Source of the DNA: Ignelater luminosus
Lineage: Eukaryota; Arthropoda; Insecta; Coleoptera; Elateridae
Assembly (NCBI GenBank): GCA_011009095.1
Contig: VTPC01090434.1
Coordinates: 156,480 to 220,479, forward strand
Direction of reading: 5' to 3'
DNA length: 64,000 nucleotides
Below, piece by piece: positions 34,932 through 48,059 of the stretch. Position 1 is the stretch's first letter. Each line of letters opens with the position of its first letter. Below the pieces are notes generated by a model that made no database searches, was not told the origin of the DNA, and saw only the letters and a program-made list of their open reading frames with translations. A program made the translations under genes and the position numbers.

Positions 34932-37900
34932 CGATCTCTCAGATACCTGATACCTTAGAAAGCAGTTGCTTCTCGTTCGCTTAGCATCTGGAGGATAATC
35001 AAGCTTGGTGCCATTTTGACATACATCTTTATCTTCTTCTATGTGAAAGAGACCTGTAATGCTTATCAACTGTTACTTATCAGTTTCTTAAATCTTAAAA
35101 TATCGATTGTGTGATAAATCTAAAATAAAGAGACAAGTGATAAATAATAGTTTTTCAAGTACTAAGGAATAAGGATACAGTTAATGCAATTATTAAACGT
35201 CTTCTTGAAGGTGCATGAAGATATTTATTTTATTTCATACTGCTCATTGCTTTGCTAGACAATTAACTATCAACGTTCACTACTGTTAGTTTCGATTTCA
35301 TTATATTATCATTTGCTCGTTATAAAAACAATTGTTTTTTCGTCTCTTAATTATTATACATAGGTAGCACATTAAAATAAAGGCAGAACGAAAAAGATAT
35401 TCATAGATCTGTTGTAAGGTCCCTGAAAATGGGTTAAATGAAAACGGCCTTTTAGAATGTTGCTATCAGCTGATAGATGGCAGCAGATATTTTGACTCCA
35501 AGAACCTATAATAATAATTTAAAAAATATATGACATTTGTGGGTTAACTAGTTATCATAGAACAACTTGTAACTGTAATAAATTATCTAAATTTTGAATT
35601 TTTGAATAATTAAATTATCCCTGTTTAAACATCATTAATTATACTTTTAATGTCTTCTATTTTCCTACTTAACATACTTTTATTTTCCTGTTTTAATTAA
35701 ATTCTTGTTATTATTAAATCCGCCTCTGGAATTTTAAAATGAGCAAAAATTAACTAAATCGTAAACCGTAATGGACTTTATCGTTTTATCAAAATATTAA
35801 TTAGTTGTCTTTAATAGGAAAAAAGTTTTAAAAATTAGAAAGATATTATAATTTTGTTAATTTCTAACACTTTTAAAAGTGGACATTCCCATTTAGTTAA
35901 TATTTATTTTTACATTTAAACGGCGGTTTATTTGCATCTGAATTATGCTGAACAGGTTTTACACGATTTCATTTAATATAAAAGACAGATCTGTGTTGTT
36001 GTATACATAATCATTTGTGAGCAAATAACATAATTATGATGATGACTTGTTCCTAGATCTAGATTAAAAAGACTGATTTATAAACTGGCGATTACTCGTT
36101 TTTTTTTATTTTACATTTCAATTTAATTTTTTTTCCTTCTTAATTAATTATTATTACGGCACACTTTGATTAAGAAAAAAACTTAATTGCTTTTGATTTA
36201 ATTTTTTTCTGTATATATTATTATTATTTAGAAAAAAAGATGTTGTTTACTTAGCTATTTAAGGGATTTTCACACTAAGGTGACAAATTTGTCGCTCATT
36301 GAAATGTTTGCTTGCCGTGTTGACTGAAATCGTTGTGTATGTAATGAGGAGCCAGTTAAGTTAATATTTACGTTCTTGTCCACCTTGTTATTCTTTTACA
36401 TATAATCACAGCGTTCGTTGTTTTTAGTTTTATAAACGAGATCTAGATTCCAATAATTTGCTTTGTGTCCTACAGTGAAAAAGGAGGATTATAAATACAA
36501 ATTTATTATAATCATATTTTGGTGGGGAGGAAGAAAAACCGGTTATAAACATTTTATACATTTTTTATGATACATTTGAAATAAAATTTCTGTTTCTTGC
36601 ATCTAAATGCCAACACAACAAAAGTTGCAAAAAATATCACAAGCCAAAATATATATAAAACTCGCACCTCCTGCTGCTAACACTCGAACAGATATACCGA
36701 AAAATAAATGCAGCCACATAAATTACAAAAATATAAATATTACTAAAAAATAAATTTGTCAGTGACGTTGTACGGTGTGGCAATAAAATCAAATGTAACG
36801 TTTAAATATTATTTGAAATCTTTATTAATCATTACAATAATAAATTATATTGTCGTGTTTCTCCCGTTTGAATTAAACAACTATCTGGGTAGTAATATTT
36901 TTTTTAAGTGGGAAGTGTTTGAATATGTAGCTCCCACTTTCTAAAATTATTCTTATAACAATACGTCTTCGTGATTTTATTAAAAACAATTCGAAAAACA
37001 GATCTATAATATAAATCTAATTTTTTTACAACCTAATAAACGGGTACAGCAGCTAAAACTAATAATATTTTAAAATGACAATAAGAAATCGAGAAGGCGG
37101 ACAAGAAACCTACGTACATGTCTAAAATATGAAGAGTAGCATCAGAAAACTTCATTTCGGTTTTATTATTTATTCTGAATTTATATATAGCGACTCTTGG
37201 AAGGAATTTGAATAATAGTAAAAGTGCATCCTGTTACCACATAAATTTAGAAGATAAAATAGAAATATAGTCTTGAAATAGAGGTGCGTTTATATGATAC
37301 ATCAGTAGGTAGTAAAGTTATACGAAGAAAAAGTTGATAAGACAGAATACTATAAACTTAGATAACCAAAGAGAGATGTTATATTTGGTATATAGTATAA
37401 CGATAGAAAGTAATTGCATAATTCTGAGCGGTAAATAATTTTTTGGAACTGATTGTTATAAGGTTGGGTGAGAACGAAAACTATGCAGGATTGTTTTAAT
37501 GACTATGACGTCATCACTTTTACAATTGGGATTTCAAAACTGTTGTACGTAAGTGACTCAAAAATTCGTTTACTGCAATTTAATACCTTTACTTTTACTT
37601 TAGTTATTTCAAAATGCAACGTGCAATATATTTAAACCGAAAATATGAAAATTTAACTGTTCATGTTACAAAATGCATTCGTATTGTATTTTGTCCTATG
37701 ACAAAATGTATGCATTACTGACATAAACACAAAATCAGTTCTTACAATGTGACGTCTGTAAGAATTACAGACATGCAAAGACTGATTGATAGTTGATATT
37801 AGAAAAGAAAAATAATGACATCAATAAAATAAACAGTAAAAAGTCTAATCAATACTATCTCTGGAATGAAGATAAAGAAGAACTGTTGGAGACATAAAGA

Positions 37901-38836
37901 AAAAATATCGTTTTCATAATCTTTCATGTAGTCAAATCAGATGGATTCATCATTCTTAAATTGGGTTTTAGTAAAGTCACAATTCCATACTCACTAGCTA
38001 TCAGATATTTTTAAATCGAATCATTAAAATCATAATCATAGACATCGAATTGAAACTACGTTAAGAAATAGTATCATTAAGAAATAACTGAAAACAAATT
38101 CAATATTAGTTATAATTAATTATTGGGATCGGTTAAAAATAATCTTTCGAGCATATTTGGAAGTAAGAGCACCTTATATAAATTCCATTACAAAATTTTC
38201 GATATTGAAATAAATGAGGTAAACTATCTCTTATCAAGAGTCATGATTTTTTCAAAATTTTCTTTGGTGTTACCACACATTATTGGAATGAAACGTTGAA
38301 CGTTCAAAACAATAACAATTAAATTTGCTCGTTAGAATTTTGACTCATTAAAATCAGGAGTGTAAATGGTCTACTAATTGATTTGTCAACTCTAAATGAT
38401 TCACTATTGCAGGCAAGATTCACTTACAGTTCTTACCATTGACGTAAGAATCTTCTAAAAGGTTCTGCCTTCTCATTGGTAATAGAACGATGGTACTGCA
38501 AACGTAACATCGAGTTCTTAACTGTGGTGTTCTTAATAGAAAAAATTTGAAAACAAAAAAATATAAAATGTGGCAAAACCATAAAGGTCTGCCAACCAGT
38601 CAAAGTTCAAACAAAAACGACCATTGAAGGCTTCCAAGTGCTGCACGGTGAAGAAAAAAAGGTTGGGCCCCAGCCACTTTAGAACAGTGGCAAAGGACAA
38701 AAAAATCTAAAAAGAAGAAACAAGTAAAGCAAAAAAAAATTTTAGGGTAGGTATTAGACTTTAATAATACATATAAAAGGTGATATCGTATAAATTGAAA
38801 TTCCATACAAAAAATGGTATATAAACTAAAAGGGGT
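34932..38836. other. Long AT-rich stretch without recognisable genes
   Basis: Nearly 4 kb with only short frames, long A/T runs and no terminal repeats, splice-consistent exons or RNA genes that I can support. Confidence 0.4.
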
Positions 38837-39405
38837 TATACTGGGTGTACCAATATCTACAAAGAACTAATTGAAATTTAAGTGACGGCTTCCAAACCCT
38901 TACATAATTAACTTAGGAATTCTTAAGTACTAACTTACGAACTAACTTAAATGTCACTATCTTTTTTATTTAAAGAAAATCTTTTTGTCACGTCTGCAAA
39001 ATTCTATAAGTGCAAATTGACATTCATAAAATGGTATTTGAAAAATTCCAAAAAAATAGAAATCACTGTCTGCTGATGCATCTGCAACTTTTCAGAAGCT
39101 TAATTGTTAAAAAAAGTAACATAATTTTCTATTACGTTTTAAAATGCAATAATTCTTTGTTTTTTAAAATACAACATGATTTTCTTTTACGTCTTAAAAT
39201 AACTATAATAAAAAGACGCCATATCCCAAACAAAGTTTGTGTCAATTCAGCAAGTTATTATAAAAAACTTATCAAAGTATCAACACTATTTCTTCTTATT
39301 TTCAATTTATCATATTACTTTAAATCATTAATGAATGCAAATAACAAATTGTAAATTAAATCTTAACATAATTAAATTGGTTCAAATTAAATAACACTCT
39401 GTATA
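38837..39405. repeat. Possible small element with TATAC-type ends
   Basis: The left end is TATACTGGGTGTACCAAT (38837). The right end reversed is TATACAGAGTGTTATTTA (39405). The outer match is only about 11 of 13 bases. The interior frame 39010-39354 has no recognisable feature. Confidence 0.25.
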
Positions 39406-39884
39406 ATCAAAAATAATGATTTTTTACATGTTGACTATTGAACTGTTGCATTTTTTTAAATTATACATGTGGTAGTCTTGAGGTATCAGCACTCTTGCTT
39501 CCTTTACATTTTATCTGCATGTCTCTACCAAGATAACACGATGCAACGCAAGAATGTTATACCTTCCAAGTTCGTAAAAATAATTCCTTTTTTAATAAAA
39601 TGAGTTTTTTAGCAAAATCTATTTTTTCTTACTTTTATGTTATCTCCAGTTTACATTTTTACTTTTCTATTAGATGGTATACAATTGTTTTAAGCGAAGC
39701 GCAAACCAACCTGGAAGCGGTAGCGGTGGCGGTGGAGATCAGTTAGTATCTACCTATTTAGGAATATGAATGTGGCGGCACAACAGCAATAAAATGATCG
39801 CATCCGCGCTTTGTCGCATTCTACCTTGCCGGTTTTAAATACTATTGTTTATGTGATAAGTGTGTACCTAGAAAGAAATAAAGA

Positions 39885-41540
39885 ATGAGTAACAATAAAA
39901 CTGAAGAATTAATTGAAAGTGTGCGCCAACACACTAATATCCTCTACGACATGACTCATTCTTACTACGAAAATATCAAGAGAAAGGATAAGATATGGGA
40001 TGAGATCGTCATAACTGTAGGAGATGGTAAGTAGACAAACTGAACAAACAATTTTTCAATGCTATGTATTTATTGTTTATAATGCTAAACGTATGGAACA
40101 GACTCAATTTCAAATGAAATTCATTTTTTACCTACTTTTCAGATTAGATGTTCTTAAACATCCAGTTGTGTTTGTCACTTGGTCAGTTGGTCTTTGCCAG
40201 GCTACCGCAAAATCTTCAAAAGTCTCAAAGAGGTAATTGCTCATTTTCGTCTAAGTTTAAATATATTCCAAAACATTTTTCGGAATATAGGTATTTGCGT
40301 AATATACAGAAATCTTTGGCAATAGCCACATTTGTATAAGCTTTTACTTCAGTGGGTCTATGAAGTACGCACTAATTCTGGATTAATATTCCAAACGCAT
40401 TTACCACAACCTACATGCTTGATATATTCTCTTATTGAAATTTTCTTTTCTCTCATTTGATTTTGATTGATCGTGGGGAAAGGTCGCATTAAATATCCAC
40501 GTAGCGGAAAAGCTTTATTTCCCATTAACACACAAGGTGTAGTTTCAGCTTGACTATGCGAAGGACTACCGTTTGGGACATTATAAGTGTTCTGTTGGCC
40601 AGTCTTTGAGCCACAGCTGAATCTTCAAAAAGCCCTCCGCCACTGTTTTTACGTATCCTCCAACATCGATGCAAATAAACCTGTAGTCATGGTCTACAGT
40701 AAACAGCAAAACAATGGAAAATCTTTGCAAGTAGCAGAAATAATTAGAACTTAATTTATTTGGGCTTTTTACTGTGACATGCTTTCCGTCAATACTATCG
40801 ATACAATTTGGAAACTACCATTTATTATAGAAGCTAACTATATTATTGCTTTCCATGTTTCTTTTGCTTGTTCAGGCATGTTACATAGGCTGCAAACGGT
40901 TTCAAATTGCCAAACGAGCTTTCAAAACGATGCCACTTACTATTCTAAATCCCATTCAAAAACTATGGCCGTTGGTGTTAAAAGAATCTTCGGTCGCTAC
41001 GAACCTGAAAACATATTTATGTACTAATATATTATTTTCTACAGTAATAAAGATGGTTATTGTTTAGGTATAATGCAAATCATTTGTTTTTGCAGGTGAT
41101 TAACAGAAAAAGAAGTGGAAACATTTAAGAGATTCGTATAGCAAACATTCAAGATCTTCTAGATCGGTGCAAAACCTGACCTTGGGCTCTTCAAATGGAA
41201 TTTCTTTGATTCTTTCTAAAACTCGCGAAAAAATGACTCCAGCATCTCAAAACAGCCCATTACTGAGGAACAGATCGAAGCAAATGACAACACTGAGCAG
41301 CCAACTAAGGAACAAGAAGAAGGGTGTAACAAGAAGATATAGCACGACCTCGGTTTCACAAGGAACACCTGCAACAACTTAAAAACGAAAATCGGAGGAA
41401 GACTCCACAGTCATTATCAGTAAAACAAGTACTAAAATACCTAGAAAATAAACGAAGCAATCATAATTCTACCCTCGACGACATTGATTTAATATGTATG
41501 GGTTATGCTAAAACTATAAAAAAATCTTCACAGTTTTAAT
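39885..41540 (+). pseudogene. MADF/BESS-type gene of a PIF/Harbinger-like element, broken
   Basis: Exon 1 (39885-40026) starts MSNNKTEELIESVRQHTN and continues ILYDMTHSYYENIKRKDKIWDEI, an N-terminal half of a MADF (Myb/SANT-like) domain, and ends at a consensus donor G|GTAAGT. About 1.1 kb later, 41110-41540 reads KKKWKHLRDSYSKH (the rest of MADF), then in shifted frames LGLFKWNFFDSF and ITEEQIEANDN, and finally DDIDLICMGYAKTIKK, which resembles a BESS motif. At least two frameshifts break it. Such MADF proteins are common host regulators and are also the second protein of PIF/Harbinger transposons. Transposase remains lying antisense inside the intron favour the latter. Confidence 0.6.
40310..40930 (-). 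pseudogene. PIF/Harbinger transposase remnant
   Basis: The minus strand reads, with frameshifts, IDSIDGKHVTVKSPNKL, then SNYFCYLQRFSIVLLFTVD, FICIDVGGYVKNSGGG and LFEDSAVAQRL, followed by a decayed MRPFP region and VVNAFGIL. These are the DDE blocks of PIF/Harbinger transposases: the first Asp in IDG, the second in VD, and the C-terminal end around (E)NAFGIL. Several stops make it inactive. It lies antisense within the MADF gene's intron. Confidence 0.75.
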
Positions 41541-42589
41541 GGGCTAATGATTAGTCTTGTCACTTTCTGGATCAGAAACGTGTTCCAATCCTCCTTGTCT
41601 TGTGAGAAGCATTCCTACTCTATCTGTATTTTGGTACGACGAATTTGGATCGTCACTGAACAGTCTTTATCTAAATGAAACATAATTTTAATTAAAATAC
41701 TAATAAAGAATACAGATATTTTGGTATCCATTGATCTAATGGATGTAATAAAGGGTTAAGTACTATATGAACAGGTTAATAACACCCGTAGTAAACTACC
41801 AATAGCAATTCAGAATTCCTCTAGTTGTCAAATGAACCACTGGTTTAGCACAACTTAGTTAATTCTTTAATAAAATAAGTAAATCATTTAGAAAGCTTTA
41901 TAAATATTCTTTTCAGAAATTTTAAAATTGATAAGGGTAAACTTGAATTCTAGCGTAAAATAAAAAAGCATACAGTACTGAACAAAATTGTCATATAAAT
42001 AAGATTCTACGTTCTTATTAAATCTTTGGCAATTTTAAAAATTTTTTATTGTTTGACTCTATTTTGCCAATGGTCTAAAAACCACAGTAGTTAATATGCA
42101 TGTATTGCTTTTCTAAAAATTAAAATAACATAAAAGAAAATTGACATTTGCAGATTGCAAGTCGAAATTAGCTAACACGATCAGGCATAGGCCATTCCTG
42201 CACTTAACCTTATTATAACACAAAAAATAATAATAAAAAATAAATATTCTTATGGTATCAATATATTTCTGAGGCAGCAGTGAGAAAGTAAGCTGTGCAT
42301 AAATTTGGGAAATTTTAAAAAGAAAAGTAATGTGGAAGCTGCAGCTAAAATCTGATAATCGGTAATGCTTTGAGGTTTATTGACAAACTATTATTTTATT
42401 TTATTATTTATTATACTTATTCATTTATTTATTATTAGTTACTACAATGGAAAGCATAGGTATTAGTTATGTTGCTTCTAAATCTCAAATCTAGGTTGTG
42501 ATGTTTATGATATTACATTTTACAAATATTAACAGTTGCTGTAGTTTTTCTAATAATATCATAATATTATAAATTATATGATCTTTTAT
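41541..42589. other. AT-rich stretch, no gene seen
   Basis: No exon or element terminus found. The right boundary of the Harbinger-like region is probably in here, but its terminal repeats were not found. Confidence 0.35.
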
Positions 42590-43890
42590 TGGCACCCACC
42601 GGAGAGACTCTAACCTATTTTGTATTGGCGTGTACTTGTTACATTGTAGTATTACTCGCATAGCACGATTCCGTAACAGTTTATTTGTTTGTGCTTGATG
42701 TTAAAAAAAAGAATGATAATGATAAACTTGCCATTTTGACAAAATTTAGTCTGTTGTCAATAATTACACCTAAGTATTTTATTTTGCCTACATAGTCAAT
42801 CCTGTCATCACCAATTTTAACTATACTAATATTCAAGTCATTTTTATACTTTCAGCTATTTAATTTCAATGAAATTATCATACATTTAGTTTTTTCGGAT
42901 ATTTGGCTTTAATTTATTATTTCCGAGTCAGTATTGTAGATCTTCTAAATCGCTGTTCATATCATCTAGCCCCGTAACTAAGGTAGTTGCTGGCGTGTAC
43001 AACAGAGCATCATCTGCGAATAATTAATATGATATTAATCTATATCATAACCATTAGAGGTACCAAGACCCTACCTTCAGGAACTCCGTGACTAATATGT
43101 CTATCATTAGAATACGAGCCTTTAAAATTTACTATCTGTCGCCTATTATGCAAATATGATTTCAATCAAAATAACATCAGACCATCAATTCCATGATTAT
43201 GTTGGAGTAATACCCAAAACTACTTTTAAAATGTCGGTTTCTTCAATGCCATGAAACCTAAACAAATTCTGCACTGATTCTTCGATATTTTATGGAAATC
43301 AAATAGATAAATCAGAATTATAGGTATTTACTTTAGGTATATTATTTATAAATTTAGTATTAGTTGTATTACAGGTAGAAATCTCGGAACGTAACGAATC
43401 TTTTTGATAAATTTAAAAAAAGTTTTTCCAGAGTAAGTAAAGGGATTTAGAACAGCAAGCTACCTTAATGCTGAGGAATCTTTGTTCTTTTAAAACGGCT
43501 CAGAGCCTGATTGCGAATACTTTTCATATCCCTAATAATGATTTTGTAAATGTAAAAGTAGTGAAAGGTGCATCGATAATGCAAAGTATATTCAGATTGT
43601 CTATTAAAATATCAACAGTGCCATAAATATCATCAAGATGATAAATATTATGCCACGGAATAGAGGGCAAATTCAAATTAAATTGATCATAATTAAAATA
43701 TCTAAAATTCCTGTTGGTTCGGTAATCTTGTTGGGTTTCTAAAATGTGGTAAGTTAATAAAACACGTTACCAAATCATGATTAAAAATATCATGGACACT
43801 AGTCACTGATGGACTATCGACTATGTCTTTATTAGTAGTTTAAGACCTACAAGACTTTATCTTGCATTGTAATATTAAATCTATTCAAAT
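42590..43890 (-). mobile_element. Decayed Jockey-like LINE, endonuclease end to RT C-terminus
   Basis: The minus strand reads, with many stops, SPSVTSVHDIFNHDLVTCF (endonuclease end), then DAPFTTFTFTKSL and AIRL.AVLK linker residues, KSYLHNRRQIVNFKG and SHGVPEGRVL (RT motif B), FADDALLYT (motif C) and DLNSDLEDLQ-like residues, KYLGVIIDNRLNF, and NRAMRVILQCNKYTPI near the end. The order is that of a non-LTR retrotransposon second frame. The upstream RT motifs between the linker and KSYL are missing or unreadable. It is old and inactive. Confidence 0.75.
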
Positions 43891-44939
43891 TTATATGTTT
43901 TATTTTATACGTTAAGCTTAAGAAGAGATTTTTAAGCAATACATATCTCAGACCACCAAAATGGACTTGTTACAGCTTACGTCACAATTGATGCTACAAG
44001 AATTAACAAGATATTCGCCCTTTCATTTCAAACTGGAATAGAAGAAAATATATGTACTGGTTTGTGGTAAAATTAAACTAAACCGAATATGTAAAAATAA
44101 AGAACAAAATCTCAAAGTGGGAAACGCAAAAAAGACCAGGATGTCTGTAACCATGAGTCCTACCAAGCAGTATGTGCTTTGACATAAGCTAATGGACAAG
44201 TTTTTGTCAAGGAAAAACAAATAACTCCAGCTTAGGTAGAAGACAAATTGAGAAAAAAAGTCAAATATTTGTTTCTAGGTGTTAGAATGCTGTTAGATAA
44301 AGCTGTCTCAGGTCAAGAATAGAAAAGAATTGGAAGCTATTAAAAGTTTAGACATTTGGTATATCCCTACAATGCAAAAAATAAGTTATTATTAAACCTT
44401 TTAGCAGTCTTCAAGATATCACAATCAATCACTGGTTATAAAACCAGATAATGTCTTAGACACGACTGTCAAGTCAAAATTGGGACCCGGAAAATGAAAA
44501 ATGTTATAGATCAGTTTCATTACTAGTAATTGGTTTTGGCGTTCGTTGTCTTATTCTTTGGGCTTTGTTATACGCTTATTAGTCTCTTAAGGCTAAAATT
44601 GATTTTGTGTAGTATTAAATTCATCTTGCACTAACATTCAATAAAGCAGTTACACTCTTACTGTCGTTCCAAGGTACAAAAATAATGCAAGATAAACCTC
44701 AAACAATTGTAATGACAATGACTTCCTGCATTAATTTTAAACAATAATAATGCATAATAATTAACCAAACCATTTCTTTATGGAAAATGCTATCGCCTAT
44801 AACTCTTTTACTATTGAGTTTTGGACATACATGTATTAGATATTTTCGACTTAAAACTACCCAAGGAACACACCTTTAAGCTATGGCAGTTGAATCGCAG
44901 GACAACCTGTATAAATAATATAATAGACACCCAATAGAC
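43891..44939. other. Spacer between two opposed LINE relics
   Basis: AT-rich, no gene. A minus-strand frame at 44023-44220 shows hydrophobic residues only. Confidence 0.35.
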
Positions 44940-47294
44940 TCAAGGAAAAAATCATGGCTGTTAGCTTAAATCTTGATAAACAAAAGATTCACGTAATATC
45001 CGTATATGCACTGCAGGCGGGAAGACAAACCATAGATAAAGAAAGAGAAAAATTCTACGACACACTTTCCCTATCAATGAAAAAACTATCACTGTAGGAG
45101 ACGTTAATGCAAGAATAGGTAATAACATTATACCAGAAATTAAACAAAGACACAACGAAGGAATTATAAACCAGAACGGACAAGAACTAATACAATTCTA
45201 TGCATTTAACGAGCTAAGAATAAACAACATTTACCAACATAAGAGGACAAAGCTCATAGATAGATTACGTCATCACTAAGATCATACACCCTAAAGAAAT
45301 TCTAGATGTAAGAACCTTACCGTCGGTGGACGTAGGGTTGCACCATGGAATTGTTCACTCCAAAACAAAACTGGGAAACATACTGCTAAAATCACAGCCA
45401 CTGTATGAAGAAAAACTCAACATTATTATACAAAAACAGCAAGCAAAAATTGGAAGAAGAAAATACCACACGTGACACAACAGCAGAAGAAATGTGGGAG
45501 GCACTGACACCGAAGATCACAAAGTCAGCAGAAGGAGCCTTAGGAAAACGAAGAATAAATTAAAATAAAACAATAACGCGAACTCCCTGATTCGACGAAG
45601 AGGTTAAACAGCTAGCAGAAGAAAAAAAGAAAGCTGTCTTAAAATATAAATCAATAAAAACTCAGGAGGAATATAGAATATATACCAGAATACGAAATGA
45701 AGTAAACCAAAAGATCAGACAGATAAAAAAGATACTGGGAAGAATATGCTAGTGATATGAGCCACGATTTATACGGGGCCCAAAAGAAAATTTGAAAAAT
45801 GATACAAAACCAAAAAAAAGTGGTAGATGAAATAATAAGAATAAATAATAATAATAGACAATTGGATAGCACATTTCCAACGCCTGTATGACAACCCGAC
45901 AGAAGAATATGGTACTACTCCCGAGAGCATAAACACTGCAGAAACAATTTTAACCAAAGAGGAGATAGAAGAAGTAATAAAAAATTTGAAATTTATTTAA
46001 CAAAATACTAAGAGAAGGAAGAATACCCATACAATGGAAAGCAAGCGTGACCATACATATATATATATAAGAAGGGCGACAAAAACAACCCAGACAACTA
46101 TAGAGGAATTACATTACTTCATGCCACAACAAAACTGTTCACATCTATACTGAATAGGAAACTACAAGATATAGAAATGATAAAACAACAACAAGGCTTT
46201 AGAAAAAATAGGGAAACGGTAGATGCAATTTTTATGTTACATCAGATAATGGAGAAGTCAATAGAATTTAAATCCTTTGTACCTATGCTTTGTAGACTTT
46301 GCACAAGCGTTTGACAGAATTCGTAAGAATGACGTACTAAACACCTTGACCGAAAAAGGAATCTCCAACGACATCACTAAACTAATAAACGACCTGAACA
46401 CGAACACCACCACAAAAGTTTGTACTAACAAGGGACAATCTGCCCCAGTTAAAATAAACATAGGTATTCTTCAGAGAAATTCCCTAAGCCCATTCCTTTT
46501 TAATGTAGTATGAACAAGCTCATAGAGGGCTTAAGAAATCTGTAGGACTACATGGCAGGGAACAACAATGTAAATGTTATATGCTACGCAGACGATGCAG
46601 TGTTGATCGCGAAAGATAAAGATTCTTTACAAAGAATCCTAAGTACATCAATTGAATACGACAGCGAAACAATACAACATGAGTATATCCTCAAGCAAAA
46701 ATAAGATGTAAGTTAGAGATAGATGGAAGATTGGTGGAACAGGTAATAAAATATAACTACCTCGGCCCAGAAATAACAAGTGATAGAAACCTGAAATCAG
46801 ATATCCACATTCAAATCACGAAAACAACACGAATTGCAGGGTGCCTGAATGACATGATGTCGCGAAACAAACATATGAAAAAAGAAAGTAAGATAAAGAT
46901 TTACAAAACCACAATACGACCTATTCTTACGCCAATGAAACAAAAGCGGAGACAACATATACTAAACAGAAAATGAGGGCAACCGAAATGAAAATATTTC
47001 AAAGAATTCAAACAGTAACGCTAAGAGACAGGCAAAGAAACGTCATAATAAGAAGAAACTGTCAGATACAAGATGTCGACAAATGGGCGAAGGACAGGAA
47101 AAGGGCATGAAACGAACAGGTGGACAGAATGCCTAAAGATAGATTAATTAAGATATGTAAACAGTACATCCCAACAACTCGAAGACCAGTAGAACGCCTA
47201 CCAGCACGATGGAAGGAAAGCTGGATCTCCTTCTCAACCGAATAGGCCAGACAAACAGTACACAACGGTAGAAGAAGAAGAAGAAGAAGAAGAA
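44940..47294 (+). mobile_element. Decayed LINE with YADD box and (GAA)n tail
   Basis: The plus strand carries an endonuclease part (VISVYALQAGRQTIDKE, TVGDVNARIG, FNELRINN), then RT pieces DNYRGITLL, FVDFAQAFDRIRKNDVLN (motif A), LQRNSLSPFLFNV (motif B), VICYADDAVLIAKD (motif C, about 46577-46618) and YNYLGPEITSDRNLKSDI, and a C-terminal tail running into GAAGAAGAAG at 47270-47294. Frameshifts and stops are frequent and part of the region between endonuclease and RT is lost. Trinucleotide tails are typical of some non-LTR families in insects. Inactive. Confidence 0.8.
47270..47294 (+). repeat. (GAA)n microsatellite, LINE tail
   Basis: About eight GAA/AGA units end the LINE's 3' side. They are probably templated by its own tail. 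Confidence 0.8.
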
Positions 47295-48059
47295 TATTTT
47301 TCATAATTAAGTAAACTGCTTCAATCATATTAAACAAACACATTTTAATAAACCTTACCAGTAGTGAAAGACTCTTTATACATTGATAGATTAATTAGAG
47401 ATAACCATTTCAGGTTCTTGTACTTGGTCACACAAGGCTTTTTTAATTCCGACAACATTTAGCAAGTAAGAAGATTCGTACGAAGCAAAAAGTTTAGATG
47501 ACACTAGACCTTAAAAAAAGCTTAAAGAAATCTTTAAAAAGGAAGAACAACTACGTATTGAATTATCTCTATTCTGCAGGTGTTCTTATAGAGTGAATAC
47601 CAATGCTATTATTAAACTCAAATAGTCACCTCCAATGAATCGAACAGAAGAAAAAACATTAGAATTAAGCTTTCTTCTGTGCTACCATCATTCATATTTG
47701 TACAATTATGTCATATTATTTCTAGTATAGTCTTTGTTCTTAGCTTGCCTAGGTTTCTTTCTGATCTTTAAAAAGATTTTAAAGCATTTATTTGCATGTA
47801 GGAATGAGTTTCAGATCCGTCAAAATTCAGATCATGTTCTGGCTACTCGATGTCCGATGCTTGAAGTGACGTGTTTTAAATAACAAAGGTAGGAAAATCT
47901 TGTCTTTCAAAACGCAGCAAGGTAAGAGAAGAAAATATAATTTGATTAATTACAGCTTTGAAATCATTATGATTATTACCGGAAGCGAGTACAGAGCCAC
48001 AGCCACACTAGGGTAAAACATTTTGATTCTACAACAAGGACCCTCTTTCTTAAGAAGTG
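47295..48059. other. Spacer without gene
   Basis: AT-rich sequence between two LINE relics. Nothing recognisable. Confidence 0.35.

Noticed and set aside
40148-40339. A plus frame in the MADF gene's intron, considered as its missing middle exon.
   Set aside because: It does not continue the MADF domain and the acceptor before it brings an early stop in the needed frame.
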